Notes under the pieces: generated by a model
Told to the model about the DNA's origin: nothing
What the model saw: only the letters and a program-made list of their open reading frames with translations
Database searches by the model: none
Assembly: GCF_937952055.1 (NCBI RefSeq)
Contig: NZ_CALFYO010000019.1
Location: 372,001-436,000 of the forward strand
DNA from: an uncultured Piscinibacter sp.
Lineage (GTDB): Bacteria; Pseudomonadota; Gammaproteobacteria; Burkholderiales; Burkholderiaceae_C
DNA: 64,000 bases
Direction: 5' to 3'
Shown: one piece after another, positions 32,463 through 42,803 of the stretch
How positions within the stretch are numbered: position 1 is the first letter of the stretch
How the letters are laid out: each line of letters starts with the position of its first letter
Made by a program: the position numbers and the translations under genes

Positions 32463-32663
32463 ATGGACCCCATGACCACCCGTGTGCTGCCGCCGAGCAG
32501 CCGCGCCAGACTGCCCGAGGCCGCGCGGCCGCCGGTGCGCGACGATTTCGCCGCCGAACGCGCGCTGGCCGAGTTGTTCCCGCATCTGCAGAGCGCCGCC
32601 GACGCCGCGCTGGCGGAGCTGTTTCCGATGCTGCGCCTGCGCCCTGCCGCGGCGCGTCGCTGA
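32463..32663 (+). CDS. Small hypothetical protein with internal repeat
   Basis: A 66-residue frame starting MDPMTTRVLPPSSRARLP, with GGAG eight bases upstream. The second half contains the repeated unit ALAELFP twice at a 15-residue spacing (ALAELFPHLQ and ALAELFPMLR), which would form an amphipathic helical pair. It precedes the response regulator gene by 93 bases. Function unknown. Confidence 0.45.
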   Translation: MDPMTTRVLPPSSRARLPEAARPPVRDDFAAERALAELFPHLQSAADAALAELFPMLRLRPAAARR

Positions 32664-32756
32664 GCCATGCTGGTCGGCGAGCTGCCGCTGCAACCGCCGG
32701 GCGGCTCCGCTCGATATGATCCGCGCTCGCATGCCTTTGCAGCCGGAGTCCGCGAC

Positions 32757-33503
32757 GTGAGCCCTGCCGAGAATCCGCCCGTGGTGATGGTCGTCGACGA
32801 CGAGCCGGAGCTGCGTGCACTGCTGGCGGAGTATTTCGGTCGCCACGGCTTCACCGTGCGTCAGGCCGAGGACGCTGCCGCGGCGCGGCGGCTGGTGGCC
32901 GAGCGGGTGCCCGATCTGGCCATCCTCGACGTCAACATGCCCGGTGAGAACGGCCTGTCGCTGGCGCGCTTCCTGCGCGAGGCGCATCCGCGCATCGGCC
33001 TGGTGATGCTCACCACCGCTGGCGAGTCGGTCGACCGCATCGTCGGCCTCGAGCTCGGCGCAGATGATTACCTGCCCAAGCCCTTCGAGATGCGCGAACT
33101 GCTGGCGCGTGCCCGCTCGGTGCTGCGCCGTCTCGCGGTGGCGCCGGCGGCGGCATCCGAGGCGGCCGCCGAGCCGCCGGCGCGACGCGTGCGCTTCGGC
33201 CGTTGCGAGCTCGACTTGGACCAGCGCCGCCTCTTCGGACCCGAGGGCGCCGAGGTCGAGATCAGCGCGGCCGAGTACGACCTGCTGGCACTGTTCGCGC
33301 GACATCCCAACCGGCCGCTGAACCGCGACCAGATCATGGAGCAGGCGCACAACCGCGGCTGGGACGTGTTCGACCGCTCCATCGATCTGCGCATCATGCG
33401 GCTGCGCCGCAAGATCGAGCGCAACCCCGACAAGCCGGAAGTGCTGAAGACCGTGCGCAACGTCGGCTACGTCTACGTCACTGGAGCCGGGGCGACCACG
33501 TGA
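32757..33503 (+). CDS. OmpR/PhoB-family response regulator
   Basis: A 248-residue regulator. GTG at 32757 is taken as start because GGAG lies nine bases before it and the receiver domain begins directly after. The phosphoacceptor is Asp58 (LAILDVNMPG), with VMVVDDE at 10-16, the conserved Thr/Ser at LTTAGES and Lys of YLPKPFE. A winged-helix DNA-binding domain occupies about 140-245 (EISAAEYDLLALFARHPNRP and the C-terminal VRNVGYVY). Its stop overlaps the GTG of the hybrid kinase by GTGA; they are an obvious pair. Confidence 0.93.
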   Translation: MSPAENPPVVMVVDDEPELRALLAEYFGRHGFTVRQAEDAAAARRLVAERVPDLAILDVNMPGENGLSLARFLREAHPRIGLVMLTTAGESVDRIVGLELGADDYLPKPFEMRELLARARSVLRRLAVAPAAASEAAAEPPARRVRFGRCELDLDQRRLFGPEGAEVEISAAEYDLLALFARHPNRPLNRDQIMEQAHNRGWDVFDRSIDLRIMRLRRKIERNPDKPEVLKTVRNVGYVYVTGAGATT

Positions 33504-36292
33504 CCTTGCCGCAGCCGGTGCCGGACGCGGCGCTGCACCGCCTGCGCCGAAGCTACGCGCTGCTGATGCTGCTGCTGGGCCTGCCGGTGCTGGCGGCCGT
33601 GGTGTACGTGCTGGTGCTGCAGTTCGAGATCGTCTCGGTCGGCACGCAGCGGCAGATTGCCATGAGCACCGACCGTCGCGTCACGCGGCTGGACGCGGTG
33701 CTCGCGCCGCTGCGCGACAACCTGCTGCGGCTGCGCAATGCGACCATGGAGCCGGCCATCGCGCCAGCGGTCGCCGTGGACCGCGACTCGCTCGCCGCCA
33801 CTGCGGACGGTCAGGGCTACACGCTGGACGCGCTGCCGGAGGTGCTGCACGAGAGCGCGCCTCAGGTGATGCTCGCCGGACCCCAGCGCCACGACGAGCG
33901 CTGGCGCCACGAGGCAGTGGACCTGGCGGCACTGTTCGCGCAGCAGGCCCGCCTGGTGACCAGCGGGCGCGGCGCGTTCCGCCGCGTCTACTATATCGAC
34001 GCCTCGGCCACGCAACTTTGGATCCACCCCTGGGTGGGCAGCGAGCAGCTGCTCGCCGAGCTGGGCGCGCGCGACGTGCCCGAGGCGCTGCGGGCGCTCG
34101 CCTCGCGCCACGCCCGCGCCAGCAACGACGGCCTGGTGTTCCGCGATGCCGTGCTCTGGCGCGTGCAGCCCGACGGCGTGATCAGCGCCACTGCCGCGCT
34201 GAGCCTGCGGGAGCGCTTCGGCACGGTCACCGCCGAGCTGCCCGCCGGCGCGCTGGATGGGGCCAAGGTCGAGGCGGGCATCGGCCGCTTCTGGGTGCTC
34301 GACGGCGACGGCACGCTGGTGTGGGACTACAAGGCGCGCAGCGAGCCGGCCGGCTCCGCGCTCGATGCGGCGGTGCCGGTGATCGCGCCGGACACGCTCG
34401 CACAGGCCACCAGCGCACCGCTGGCGGTGCGCGCCGGTGCGCTGCTGCTGTCGGCTCGTCCTTCGTCGGTGGCGCCCTGGCGCGCCGTCTATGCCAGCGA
34501 CGAGGCGCACGTGCGCCAGCTGGTGCTGCGCGACGTCGGCCCCTTTGCGGCCGGCGGCGCGCTGCTGCTGCTGCTCTTCCTGGCCACCGCGACGATGCTG
34601 TGGCGGCGCTATGCGCTGCCCTCGCTGCGCCTGGTGGACTACCTGCACCGCAAGGCGTTCGACGCCGCCGCTGCCGAGCCGGCGCTGCCGCTGGCCTGGG
34701 TGCCCTGGATGCAGCTCACGCGTGATACCTTCGATGCCGCGCGCGAGGCGCGCTCTCGCGAGCTGCAGGCGGTGGCGCTGAAGTCGGCCATCGTCGACCA
34801 TGCGTTGGCGGCGATCATCTCCACCGATGCGCAGGGCCGCATCGTCGAGTTCAACCCGGCTGCCGAATCGATGTTCGGGCGCCGTCGCGGCGAGGTGATC
34901 GGTCGCCCGGTCGCGGAGGTGACGGTCCCTCCGCGCCACCGTGCCGGCCACGAGGCGGCGATCGCACGCATGCGCGCGGGCGGCGATCCGCACATGATGG
35001 GCCGTCGCGTCGAGATGACGGGGATGCGCGCCGACGGCAGCGAGTTCCCCGTCGAGGTGGTGCTGTGGCGCACCGACCTGGGCGGCGAGTCGCACTTCAC
35101 CGCCTCGCTGACCGACCTTTCGGAGCGCCGTGCCGCGGCCGAGCAGATCGAGCGCCAGCGCGAGGCGCTGCGGCAGAGCGAGAAGCTCACCGCCATGGGC
35201 AGCCTGCTCGCCGGCGTGGCCCACGAGCTGAACAATCCGCTGGCCATCGTGATGGGCCGCGCCGGCCTGCTCGAAGAGAAGTGCGAAGGTGCACCCGACC
35301 TGCAAGGCGACGCCAAGCGCATCCGCGAGGCCGCGGAGCGCTGCGGTCGCATCGTGCGCACCTTTCTCAACATGGCGCGACAGAGACCGACCGAGCGGCG
35401 CAACGTGCAGCTCAACGACCTGGCGCGCGCCGCCGCCGACATGCTCGCCTACACCTTGCGCAGCCATGGTATCGAGCTGCAGCTGGAGCTCGAGCCGGAG
35501 CTGCCCGAGGTGAGCGCCGATGCGGACCAGATCGGCCAGGTGGTGCTCAACCTGCTCGTGAACGCGCAGCAGGCGTTGGTGTCCTCGCCGGCGGAGGGCC
35601 TGCGGCGCATCAGGCTGTCGACCGGGGTGGAGGCGCGCCGCCGCAACCGCGAACCGCGTGTCTGGCTGCGCGTGGCCGACACCGGCCCCGGCGTGCCGCC
35701 CGCACTGCACGAAAGGATCTTCGAGCCCTTCTTCACCACCAAGCCGGAGGGCATCGGCACCGGGCTGGGCTTGGCGGTGTCGCGTTCGCTGGTGCGCGAA
35801 CACGGCGGCCAGCTCGGTCTGGAGATCAGCGCCGCCGGTGCGGTGTTCCGCATGAGCCTGCCGATCAGCGGGCGCCCGGGGGAAGTCACCGAACCCGGTG
35901 CGCTGGCGGGTGCGGAAGGCGCCGGCCCGGCGCGCGTGCTCGTCGTTGACGACGAGGCCGAGATCGCCGAGCTCATGCGCGCCATGCTGGAGAGCGCCGG
36001 TTTCGAGGTGGCCACCGCCGAGTCCGGCGCGGTGGCGCTGGAACTGCTGGAGGAGGCGCGCTTCGACGCCATCGTCTGCGACCTGCGCATGCCCGACATG
36101 GACGGCACGGCACTGTGGCGAGAAGTGAACGAACGCCAGCCGTCGCTGGCACGGCGCCTGCTCTTCGTCACCGGCGACATGCTCTCGCCCGGCGCGGAGG
36201 CGTTCCTCGCCGAGTCAGGCTGCGGCAGCCTGGACAAGCCCTTCGGGCGCGCCGATCTGGTCGATCGCGTGACCACGCTGCTGATGGGCTGA
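33500..36292 (+). CDS. Hybrid sensor histidine kinase (PAS, HisKA, HATPase, receiver)
   Basis: A 930-residue membrane kinase with GTG start. A first helix (SYALLMLLLGLPVLAAVVYV, about 16-36), a periplasmic sensor of about 310 residues and a second helix (GGALLLLLFLATATMLW near 350) precede a PAS domain at about 430-550. The phosphoacceptor is His575 in GVAHELNNPLAI, the ATPase boxes include NLLVNAQQAL and GTGLGLAVSRS, and a C-terminal receiver has Asp861 (VCDLRMPDMDG). The sensor domain is unlike the small known input folds I can name. The signal is unknown; it is coupled with the response regulator upstream and converges on the globin gene. Confidence 0.93.
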   Translation: MTLPQPVPDAALHRLRRSYALLMLLLGLPVLAAVVYVLVLQFEIVSVGTQRQIAMSTDRRVTRLDAVLAPLRDNLLRLRNATMEPAIAPAVAVDRDSLAATADGQGYTLDALPEVLHESAPQVMLAGPQRHDERWRHEAVDLAALFAQQARLVTSGRGAFRRVYYIDASATQLWIHPWVGSEQLLAELGARDVPEALRALASRHARASNDGLVFRDAVLWRVQPDGVISATAALSLRERFGTVTAELPAGALDGAKVEAGIGRFWVLDGDGTLVWDYKARSEPAGSALDAAVPVIAPDTLAQATSAPLAVRAGALLLSARPSSVAPWRAVYASDEAHVRQLVLRDVGPFAAGGALLLLLFLATATMLWRRYALPSLRLVDYLHRKAFDAAAAEPALPLAWVPWMQLTRDTFDAAREARSRELQAVALKSAIVDHALAAIISTDAQGRIVEFNPAAESMFGRRRGEVIGRPVAEVTVPPRHRAGHEAAIARMRAGGDPHMMGRRVEMTGMRADGSEFPVEVVLWRTDLGGESHFTASLTDLSERRAAAEQIERQREALRQSEKLTAMGSLLAGVAHELNNPLAIVMGRAGLLEEKCEGAPDLQGDAKRIREAAERCGRIVRTFLNMARQRPTERRNVQLNDLARAAADMLAYTLRSHGIELQLELEPELPEVSADADQIGQVVLNLLVNAQQALVSSPAEGLRRIRLSTGVEARRRNREPRVWLRVADTGPGVPPALHERIFEPFFTTKPEGIGTGLGLAVSRSLVREHGGQLGLEISAAGAVFRMSLPISGRPGEVTEPGALAGAEGAGPARVLVVDDEAEIAELMRAMLESAGFEVATAESGAVALELLEEARFDAIVCDLRMPDMDGTALWREVNERQPSLARRLLFVTGDMLSPGAEAFLAESGCGSLDKPFGRADLVDRVTTLLMG

Positions 36293-36721
36293 TCAGGCCG
36301 CGCGGCGTGCCTGTCCCGCGGCCGCCATCATCGAGGTGCTGACCAGCGCGTACATTGCCAGCCAGGCCTCGCGCGTGGCGGCGTCGAAGTCCGCCCCCAG
36401 GCCTTCCTCCAGCGTGGCGATCAGCGCGACGCCCACGCTGCGGTAGTCGGCCGGCTGCACGCCGTAGCCGGCATGGCGGGCGCCGAGCTGCGCGAGTACC
36501 GGCAGCAGCGCCGGAGGGTGGTCGAGCAGTCGCACGGCAGCGCCGATCATCTCCATCAGCCGGCGCCCCTGGCTGCGCAGGTCGCCGATGAACAGCGGTT
36601 TGAGCTCGGGCGCCTGGGCGAAGAGCTTGCGGTAGAAGAGGGCGGCGGCTTCGTCGGCCATCGGGGCGACGAGCTCGAAGCTGCGCCGGACCAGGTGGGT
36701 CTGTTGCGGGGTCATCGTCAT
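36293..36721 (-). CDS. Single-domain haemoglobin of the flavohaemoglobin branch
   Basis: A 142-residue globin starting MTMTPQQTHLVRRSF (an ATG three codons earlier is possible). The proximal haem ligand is His83 in RHAGYGV, Phe44 is CD1 and Tyr30 with Gln51 give the TyrB10/GlnE7 distal pair typical of flavohaemoglobins, which supports O2 binding and NO or O2 reactions. The reductase domain is missing. It ends exactly where the hybrid kinase gene ends on the opposite strand. Confidence 0.9.
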   Translation of the reverse strand: MTMTPQQTHLVRRSFELVAPMADEAAALFYRKLFAQAPELKPLFIGDLRSQGRRLMEMIGAAVRLLDHPPALLPVLAQLGARHAGYGVQPADYRSVGVALIATLEEGLGADFDAATREAWLAMYALVSTSMMAAAGQARRAA

Positions 36722-36849
36722 TCCTGGCATGTGCGGGCACACGCGGCCCGGGAATGACAGCTTCGGGGACGCAGGTCGCAGCCGTGTTTCGGCGCAGGAA
36801 CCGTTCGGTTTCCTTTGTTCTTCGCGGGTGGGGCCTGCAGGGGCCGTGC

Positions 36850-37845
36850 CTACTGCACGAAGCCGATCGCGCTGCGCTTGTGCCCGGCTTCGGGCAGGTC
36901 GCGTGGCAGGATGTGGTCGCGCTTGTCCAGCTTGGCATTGCCGAAGCCGGTCATCCAGGCCCGGCGCATCTCGCGTGGCGCCATCTCGGCCAGGCGGTCG
37001 AGCACCTCGGGCCGCGCTTCGGGCTCGAAGCGCGAGCCCCAGTCGTGCTCGGCGCGGATGCCCGCGTAGAGCTTGGAGGCGATGCGTCGCGCCGCCTCGA
37101 AGTCGGGCGCGCGCACCTCGTAGACGTTCATGCGGTTGAGAATTGGCTCGGGGATGCCACGTGCATCGTTGGCGGTGGCCACCCAGATCAGCTGGCTCGC
37201 GTCGATCGGCACCTCGGCGAACTCGTCGGTGAACGACAGCGCAGTGTCGTGCTCGAGCAGGCTGTACAGCGCGCCGAGCGGGTCGTAGGCATGCTCGCCG
37301 CCGGCCTTGTCGATCTCGTCGACCACCATCACCGGGTTGGCGTACTGGCCATCGACCAGCGTCTCGAAGACCTTGCCGGGGCGCGCGCCCTTCCACTGGC
37401 TGGACGCGCCCGACAGCACCCAGCCGGCGGTCATCGAGCTCATCGAGATGAAGCCCATGCCGGTGCCCAACAGGTGCGACAGCGCCCGCGCGAAGTGCGT
37501 CTTGCCGACACCCGGCGGCCCGAGCAGCAGTAGCGGGGTGATCTCCAGCGCGTCGCGGCTGTCCTCGCACAGCGCCAGCTGGCGCTTCACGTCGTCGAGC
37601 ACCTCCGCAAAGTTGGGCAGGTCGTCGTAAAGGTGATCCATCACCGGCAGCCCGGAAGGCTTGACCTGGAAGCGCTCGGGCCCCTTCTCGATCATGCGCT
37701 CGTAGGTGGAACGCAGGCTCTCGTGCTCCTTGGGCGGCAGTTTGTCGAGCCGGCGCTCGACGTCGCCGACGCGGTAGACGCTGCGCATGTGCGCGATCGG
37801 CAGGCCGCTGCGCGGCAAGGTCACCAGGTCATTCGATGCAGCCAT
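36850..37845 (-). CDS. Lon-like AAA+ ATPase lacking a protease domain
   Basis: A 331-residue AAA+ ATPase. Walker A GPPGVGKT is at 109-116, Walker B VMVVDEID at 172-179, and the sensor/arginine-finger region ATANDARGIPEPILNRMNVY follows. The layout YERM...L...LPNFAEVLDDVKRQLALCEDSRDALEI resembles the ATPase part of Lon, but the chain ends about 100 residues after the arginine finger with no Ser-Lys protease domain and no Lon N-terminal domain. The partner on which it acts is unknown. It lies upstream of the globin gene, 128 bases away, and could be co-transcribed with it. Confidence 0.85.
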   Translation of the reverse strand: MAASNDLVTLPRSGLPIAHMRSVYRVGDVERRLDKLPPKEHESLRSTYERMIEKGPERFQVKPSGLPVMDHLYDDLPNFAEVLDDVKRQLALCEDSRDALEITPLLLLGPPGVGKTHFARALSHLLGTGMGFISMSSMTAGWVLSGASSQWKGARPGKVFETLVDGQYANPVMVVDEIDKAGGEHAYDPLGALYSLLEHDTALSFTDEFAEVPIDASQLIWVATANDARGIPEPILNRMNVYEVRAPDFEAARRIASKLYAGIRAEHDWGSRFEPEARPEVLDRLAEMAPREMRRAWMTGFGNAKLDKRDHILPRDLPEAGHKRSAIGFVQ

Positions 37846-37870
37846 CGACGGTTACCTCCGGATCCACGAC

Positions 37871-37910
37871 GTCTCGGTGTCATTGAAGCAAAGCGTACCA
37901 GTGCCGAGAC
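37871..37910 (-). promoter_or_regulatory. Candidate promoter and dyad for the AAA+ ATPase gene
   Basis: In the 82-bp gap between the AAA+ gene and the hybrid kinase gene, GTCTCGG (37871-37877) and CCGAGAC (37904-37910) form a 7-bp dyad with 26 bases between. On minus a TTGTTC-like -35 and TACGCT-like -10 at 16-base spacing lie around it. Both signals are weak. Confidence 0.3.
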
Positions 37911-37927
37911 ATCGAACAAAACCCCAA

Positions 37928-40075
37928 TCACCGCGCAGTTCCATGCACGACGCGTGCCAGCAGCGCGGCGAGATCCGCCTGCGCGACCGGCTTGACGAGG
38001 AAGTCGTCCATGCCGGCCGCCAGGCAGGCCTCGCGGGCATCCTCGTCGCTCGTCGCCGTCATCGCCACCACCGGAATGCGTGGCCGCTGCGTCCGCGCCT
38101 CGATCTCGCGCCAGCGCCGTGCGCACTGGTGGCCGTCGAGCACCGGCATCTGGCAGTCCATCAGCACGAGGTCGAACACCGCGTCCGCCAGGCGCTGCAG
38201 GGCCTGCTCGCCGTCGCCCGCGAGCACCACCGTGGCACCCAGCCGTTCGAGCAGGGCCTGCGCGACCATCTGATTGACGAGGTTGTCCTCCACCAGCAGC
38301 ACGCGTGGCGATGCAGCGCCCTGCAGATGAAGGGGTTCGTCGAGGTCCGCGCGCGCACTGTCGGGTGGCCGCGCGTCGAACGCGCGTCGCAGGGTCTCGA
38401 CGACGCGCCCAGGCGGCGCCGGCCGGTAAAGCGGCAGCAGCTCGCGCGGCAGCCTGCGCGCGTCGGCGGCCAGCCCGACCAGCAGCACGCCGCGTTCGCC
38501 GCGACGGGCAAGGTCATCGCTCCATTGCGATGCCGTCGTGCCGGCGGCGGACAGCGCGCGCTCGTCGCACACCACGATGCGGCGCGCCCCGGGCGGCAAG
38601 GCCCCGGCCGCCGCCGCCATCACGTCGAAGGTCTCGCAGCGCCCGCCGTGGCGCTGCACCAGTTCGGCCAGATCCTCGCGGCGGCTGCGGCTCGGGCTGA
38701 TCACGTGGACCTCGATGTCGGCGAGCAGCGCCGCTGGCGGCTCCGGCGCCGCGCTGGCGACCAGCGGCAGCAGCAGCATGAAGGTCGAACCCTGCCCCGG
38801 CAGGCTCTGCACCTCGATGCGGCCGCCGAGCAGCGTGGCGAGCTCGCGTGCGATCGCCAGGCCGAGCCCGCTGCCGCCGAAGCGACGCGTGGTCGACAGG
38901 TCGGCCTGCGCGAAGGCCTCGAACAGCCCGGCCAGCTGCGCCTCGCTCATGCCGATGCCGCTGTCGCGCACCGACACGCGCACCCAGGCGCTGCCGTCGG
39001 CACCGCGTTCGGGCGCGGCGAACACCCGGACCTCGCCGGCCGCGGTGAACTTCACCGCGTTGCCGACCAGGTTGTGCAGGATCTGGCGCAACCTGGCCGC
39101 GTCACCCACCGTGTGCTGCGGCAGGTCGGCCGCGCAGTGCGACAGCAGGTCCACCCCCTTGGCCTCGGCCTGCGCCGAGAACACCTCGGCGGCGTCGTGG
39201 ACGGCGTCGTGCAGGTCGAATCGCTCCTGCTCCACCCGCATGCGGCCGGCTTCGAGCTTGGACAGGTCGAGCACGTCGTTGACCAGCGCGAGCAGCGCCG
39301 ACGAGCTGCGCCGCAGCACTCGCAGCACCTGGCGCTGCCCCTCGTCGAGCCGCGTGCCGCGCAGCAACTCGGCCGAGCCGACGATGCCGTGCAGCGGCGT
39401 GCGGATCTCGTGACTCATGTTGGCCAGGAAGCGGCTCTTCACGTTCACCGCCTCCTCGGCGCGCAGGCGCGTCTCGTCGAGCTGTGCCAGCAGGGCGCGG
39501 CGCCAGCGGATGCCCATCAGCAGCACCAGGGCATTCACGGTCAAGGCGCCGACGATGGCGACGTCGCGTCGCACCGTGCCGAGCTGCTCGGGATCGACCG
39601 ACACGATGCCCAGCGCGGCGGCGATCGTCGCGGCGAACACCGCCTCGGCGACGACGAACATGGTCATCAGCACACCGTCGATCAGTGCCCCGCCCTGCAG
39701 CAGCAGCAACGGCAGCGCGCTGAGCCACCAGATCGCCGGGCCCATCGTGCTGCCCTGGCGCAGCAGGCCGCCGGACAGGCCGACGAAGGTGGTCCAGGCG
39801 AGCATACGTATGCCCAGCGTGGCGCGACCGCGGTGCCGGGCATGGCGCCAAGCGAAGAACGTACCGAGCACCACCGCGAGCGACAGCGCCGCCTCGGGCC
39901 ACAGAGCGCTCCACAGGTTGGCGGCCAGGAAGGCGCCCGAGGCGACCAGGATGAGGCCGGCCATCAGGTTGAGCAGGCGGCGTGCCAGCTCCTGCTCGAG
40001 TGCGAACGCCGAACCGACGGAACTGGGATTGAGGGGCTCGCCCGAGAGTCCGGACGCCGGCCCCGACCGGTTCAT
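37928..40075 (-). CDS. Hybrid sensor histidine kinase coupled to gspF
   Basis: A 715-residue kinase starting MNRSGPASGLSGEPLNPSS. Six helices are packed in about 35-190 as an integral-membrane sensor. The phosphoacceptor is His222 in MSHEIRTPLHG, the ATPase domain runs to about 455 with HNLVGNAVKFT and GSGLGLAIAREL, a second pseudo-receiver-like stretch may lie at about 480-580, and a C-terminal receiver has Asp640 (LVLMDCQMPVLDG). No output domain is present. Its ATG overlaps the gspF stop by ATGA, making it the last gene of the secretion operon, which suggests a functional link that I cannot name. Confidence 0.92.
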   Translation of the reverse strand: MNRSGPASGLSGEPLNPSSVGSAFALEQELARRLLNLMAGLILVASGAFLAANLWSALWPEAALSLAVVLGTFFAWRHARHRGRATLGIRMLAWTTFVGLSGGLLRQGSTMGPAIWWLSALPLLLLQGGALIDGVLMTMFVVAEAVFAATIAAALGIVSVDPEQLGTVRRDVAIVGALTVNALVLLMGIRWRRALLAQLDETRLRAEEAVNVKSRFLANMSHEIRTPLHGIVGSAELLRGTRLDEGQRQVLRVLRRSSSALLALVNDVLDLSKLEAGRMRVEQERFDLHDAVHDAAEVFSAQAEAKGVDLLSHCAADLPQHTVGDAARLRQILHNLVGNAVKFTAAGEVRVFAAPERGADGSAWVRVSVRDSGIGMSEAQLAGLFEAFAQADLSTTRRFGGSGLGLAIARELATLLGGRIEVQSLPGQGSTFMLLLPLVASAAPEPPAALLADIEVHVISPSRSRREDLAELVQRHGGRCETFDVMAAAAGALPPGARRIVVCDERALSAAGTTASQWSDDLARRGERGVLLVGLAADARRLPRELLPLYRPAPPGRVVETLRRAFDARPPDSARADLDEPLHLQGAASPRVLLVEDNLVNQMVAQALLERLGATVVLAGDGEQALQRLADAVFDLVLMDCQMPVLDGHQCARRWREIEARTQRPRIPVVAMTATSDEDAREACLAAGMDDFLVKPVAQADLAALLARVVHGTAR

Positions 40076-41283
40076 TTGACCCAGGTGTTGAGCTGGATGA
40101 TCGGCAGCAGCACTGCCAGCACGATCAGCATCACCACACCGCCCATCGCGACGATCAGCAATGGCTCGAGGATGGTAGCCATCTGCATCGCGCGGCGCTG
40201 CACTTCCGCGCCGAGCTGGCGCGCGGCACGGTCGAGCATGACCGGCAGCTGGCCGGTCTGCTCACCCAGGCGCGAGAACATCGCCAGCAGCCCGGGGAAG
40301 CGCTTCTTGCCGGCCAGCGCAGACGCCAACGGCGCGCCTTCGCGCACCTGCACCAGCGCGTCCATCGCGTCGGCGCGCATGGCGCGGTTGGACAGCGTCT
40401 CGGCCGCCGCCTGCAGCGCCTTCAGTATGGGCACGCCGGCACCGGCCAGCATCGCCAGGGTGCCCGCGAAGCGCGCGGCGTTGTAGCCTCGTGAGAGCCT
40501 GCCGATCAGCGGCAAGGTCAGCCAAGCGGCATCGAAGCGCTCGCGGAAGGCATCGTTGCGCAGCATGAACAGCAGCGTGCCGACTCCGCCCGCGATGGCG
40601 AGGATGAGCAGCCAGCCCCAGCTGCGCAGGAAGCCGCTGATGGCCAGCATGGCCACGGTCAGCGCCGGCAGCGCGCGCTTGGAACTGGTGAACACCGACG
40701 CCACCTGAGGCACCACGTAGGTGACGAGGAAGACCACGATCACCACCGCGATCAGCGAGACGATCGCCGGGTAGAGCGTGGCGCCGATCAGCTTGGCGCG
40801 CAACGCCTGACGTTCCTCGAGGTCGTCGGCGAGGCGCTCGAGCACCGGCCCCAGCGCACCGCTGGCCTCGCCGGCCGCGACGACGCCGCGGTAGACATCG
40901 TCGAACTCGCGCGGCACGGTGCCGAGCGCGCGGGCGAAGGCGGAACCGGAGTTGACCTCGCTGCGCAGGTGCGCGACGAGTTCACGCTGGCGATTGTCCT
41001 CCGCCTCGTCGGCCAGTGCGGTGAGTGCTCGCTCCAGCGGCAGGCCAGAACCCACCAGCCCGGCGAGCTGGCGCGTCCACACGGTCAATCCGGTGCTGGT
41101 GAAGACCTTGCGCTTCAGGCTGAGTCCGGCGCCGCCGGTCTCGGCGGCAACCTGCTTGACCTCCAGCGGCACCAGCGCCTGGGCACGCAACTGGGCGCGC
41201 GCGGCCTTGGCGTTGTCGGCCTCGAGCAGGCCGGACGTGGCCTTGCCGGCGACGTCGAGGGCTTCGAACTTGTAGGCCGGCAT
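40072..41283 (-). CDS. gspF: Type II secretion inner-membrane platform protein GspF
   Basis: A 403-residue GspF starting MPAYKFEALDVAGKATSGLL. Two duplicated cytoplasmic domains (about 70-200 and 270-400) and three membrane helices (e.g. PAIVSLIAVVIVVFLVTYVV) are recognisable. It forms the platform that couples GspE to pseudopilus growth. The stop overlaps the downstream kinase start; the gene lies 88 bp after gspE. Confidence 0.96.
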   Translation of the reverse strand: MPAYKFEALDVAGKATSGLLEADNAKAARAQLRAQALVPLEVKQVAAETGGAGLSLKRKVFTSTGLTVWTRQLAGLVGSGLPLERALTALADEAEDNRQRELVAHLRSEVNSGSAFARALGTVPREFDDVYRGVVAAGEASGALGPVLERLADDLEERQALRAKLIGATLYPAIVSLIAVVIVVFLVTYVVPQVASVFTSSKRALPALTVAMLAISGFLRSWGWLLILAIAGGVGTLLFMLRNDAFRERFDAAWLTLPLIGRLSRGYNAARFAGTLAMLAGAGVPILKALQAAAETLSNRAMRADAMDALVQVREGAPLASALAGKKRFPGLLAMFSRLGEQTGQLPVMLDRAARQLGAEVQRRAMQMATILEPLLIVAMGGVVMLIVLAVLLPIIQLNTWVK

Positions 41284-41371
41284 GGGTCAGTCCGCCGCCG
41301 GCTCACCCCAGGGCGGACGAACCTCCGCGGGGGGGCGCAAAGGCGCGTGGCGGCAATCCAGGGCGCTCATC

Positions 41372-42793
<1,422 letters not shown>

Positions 42794-42803
42794 GGCGGGC
42801 TCC

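Noticed and set aside
41290..41318. GTCCGCC/GGCGGAC inverted repeat between gspE and gspF
   Set aside because: The arms are short, GC-rich and lack a T-run; in this composition such dyads are expected by chance.
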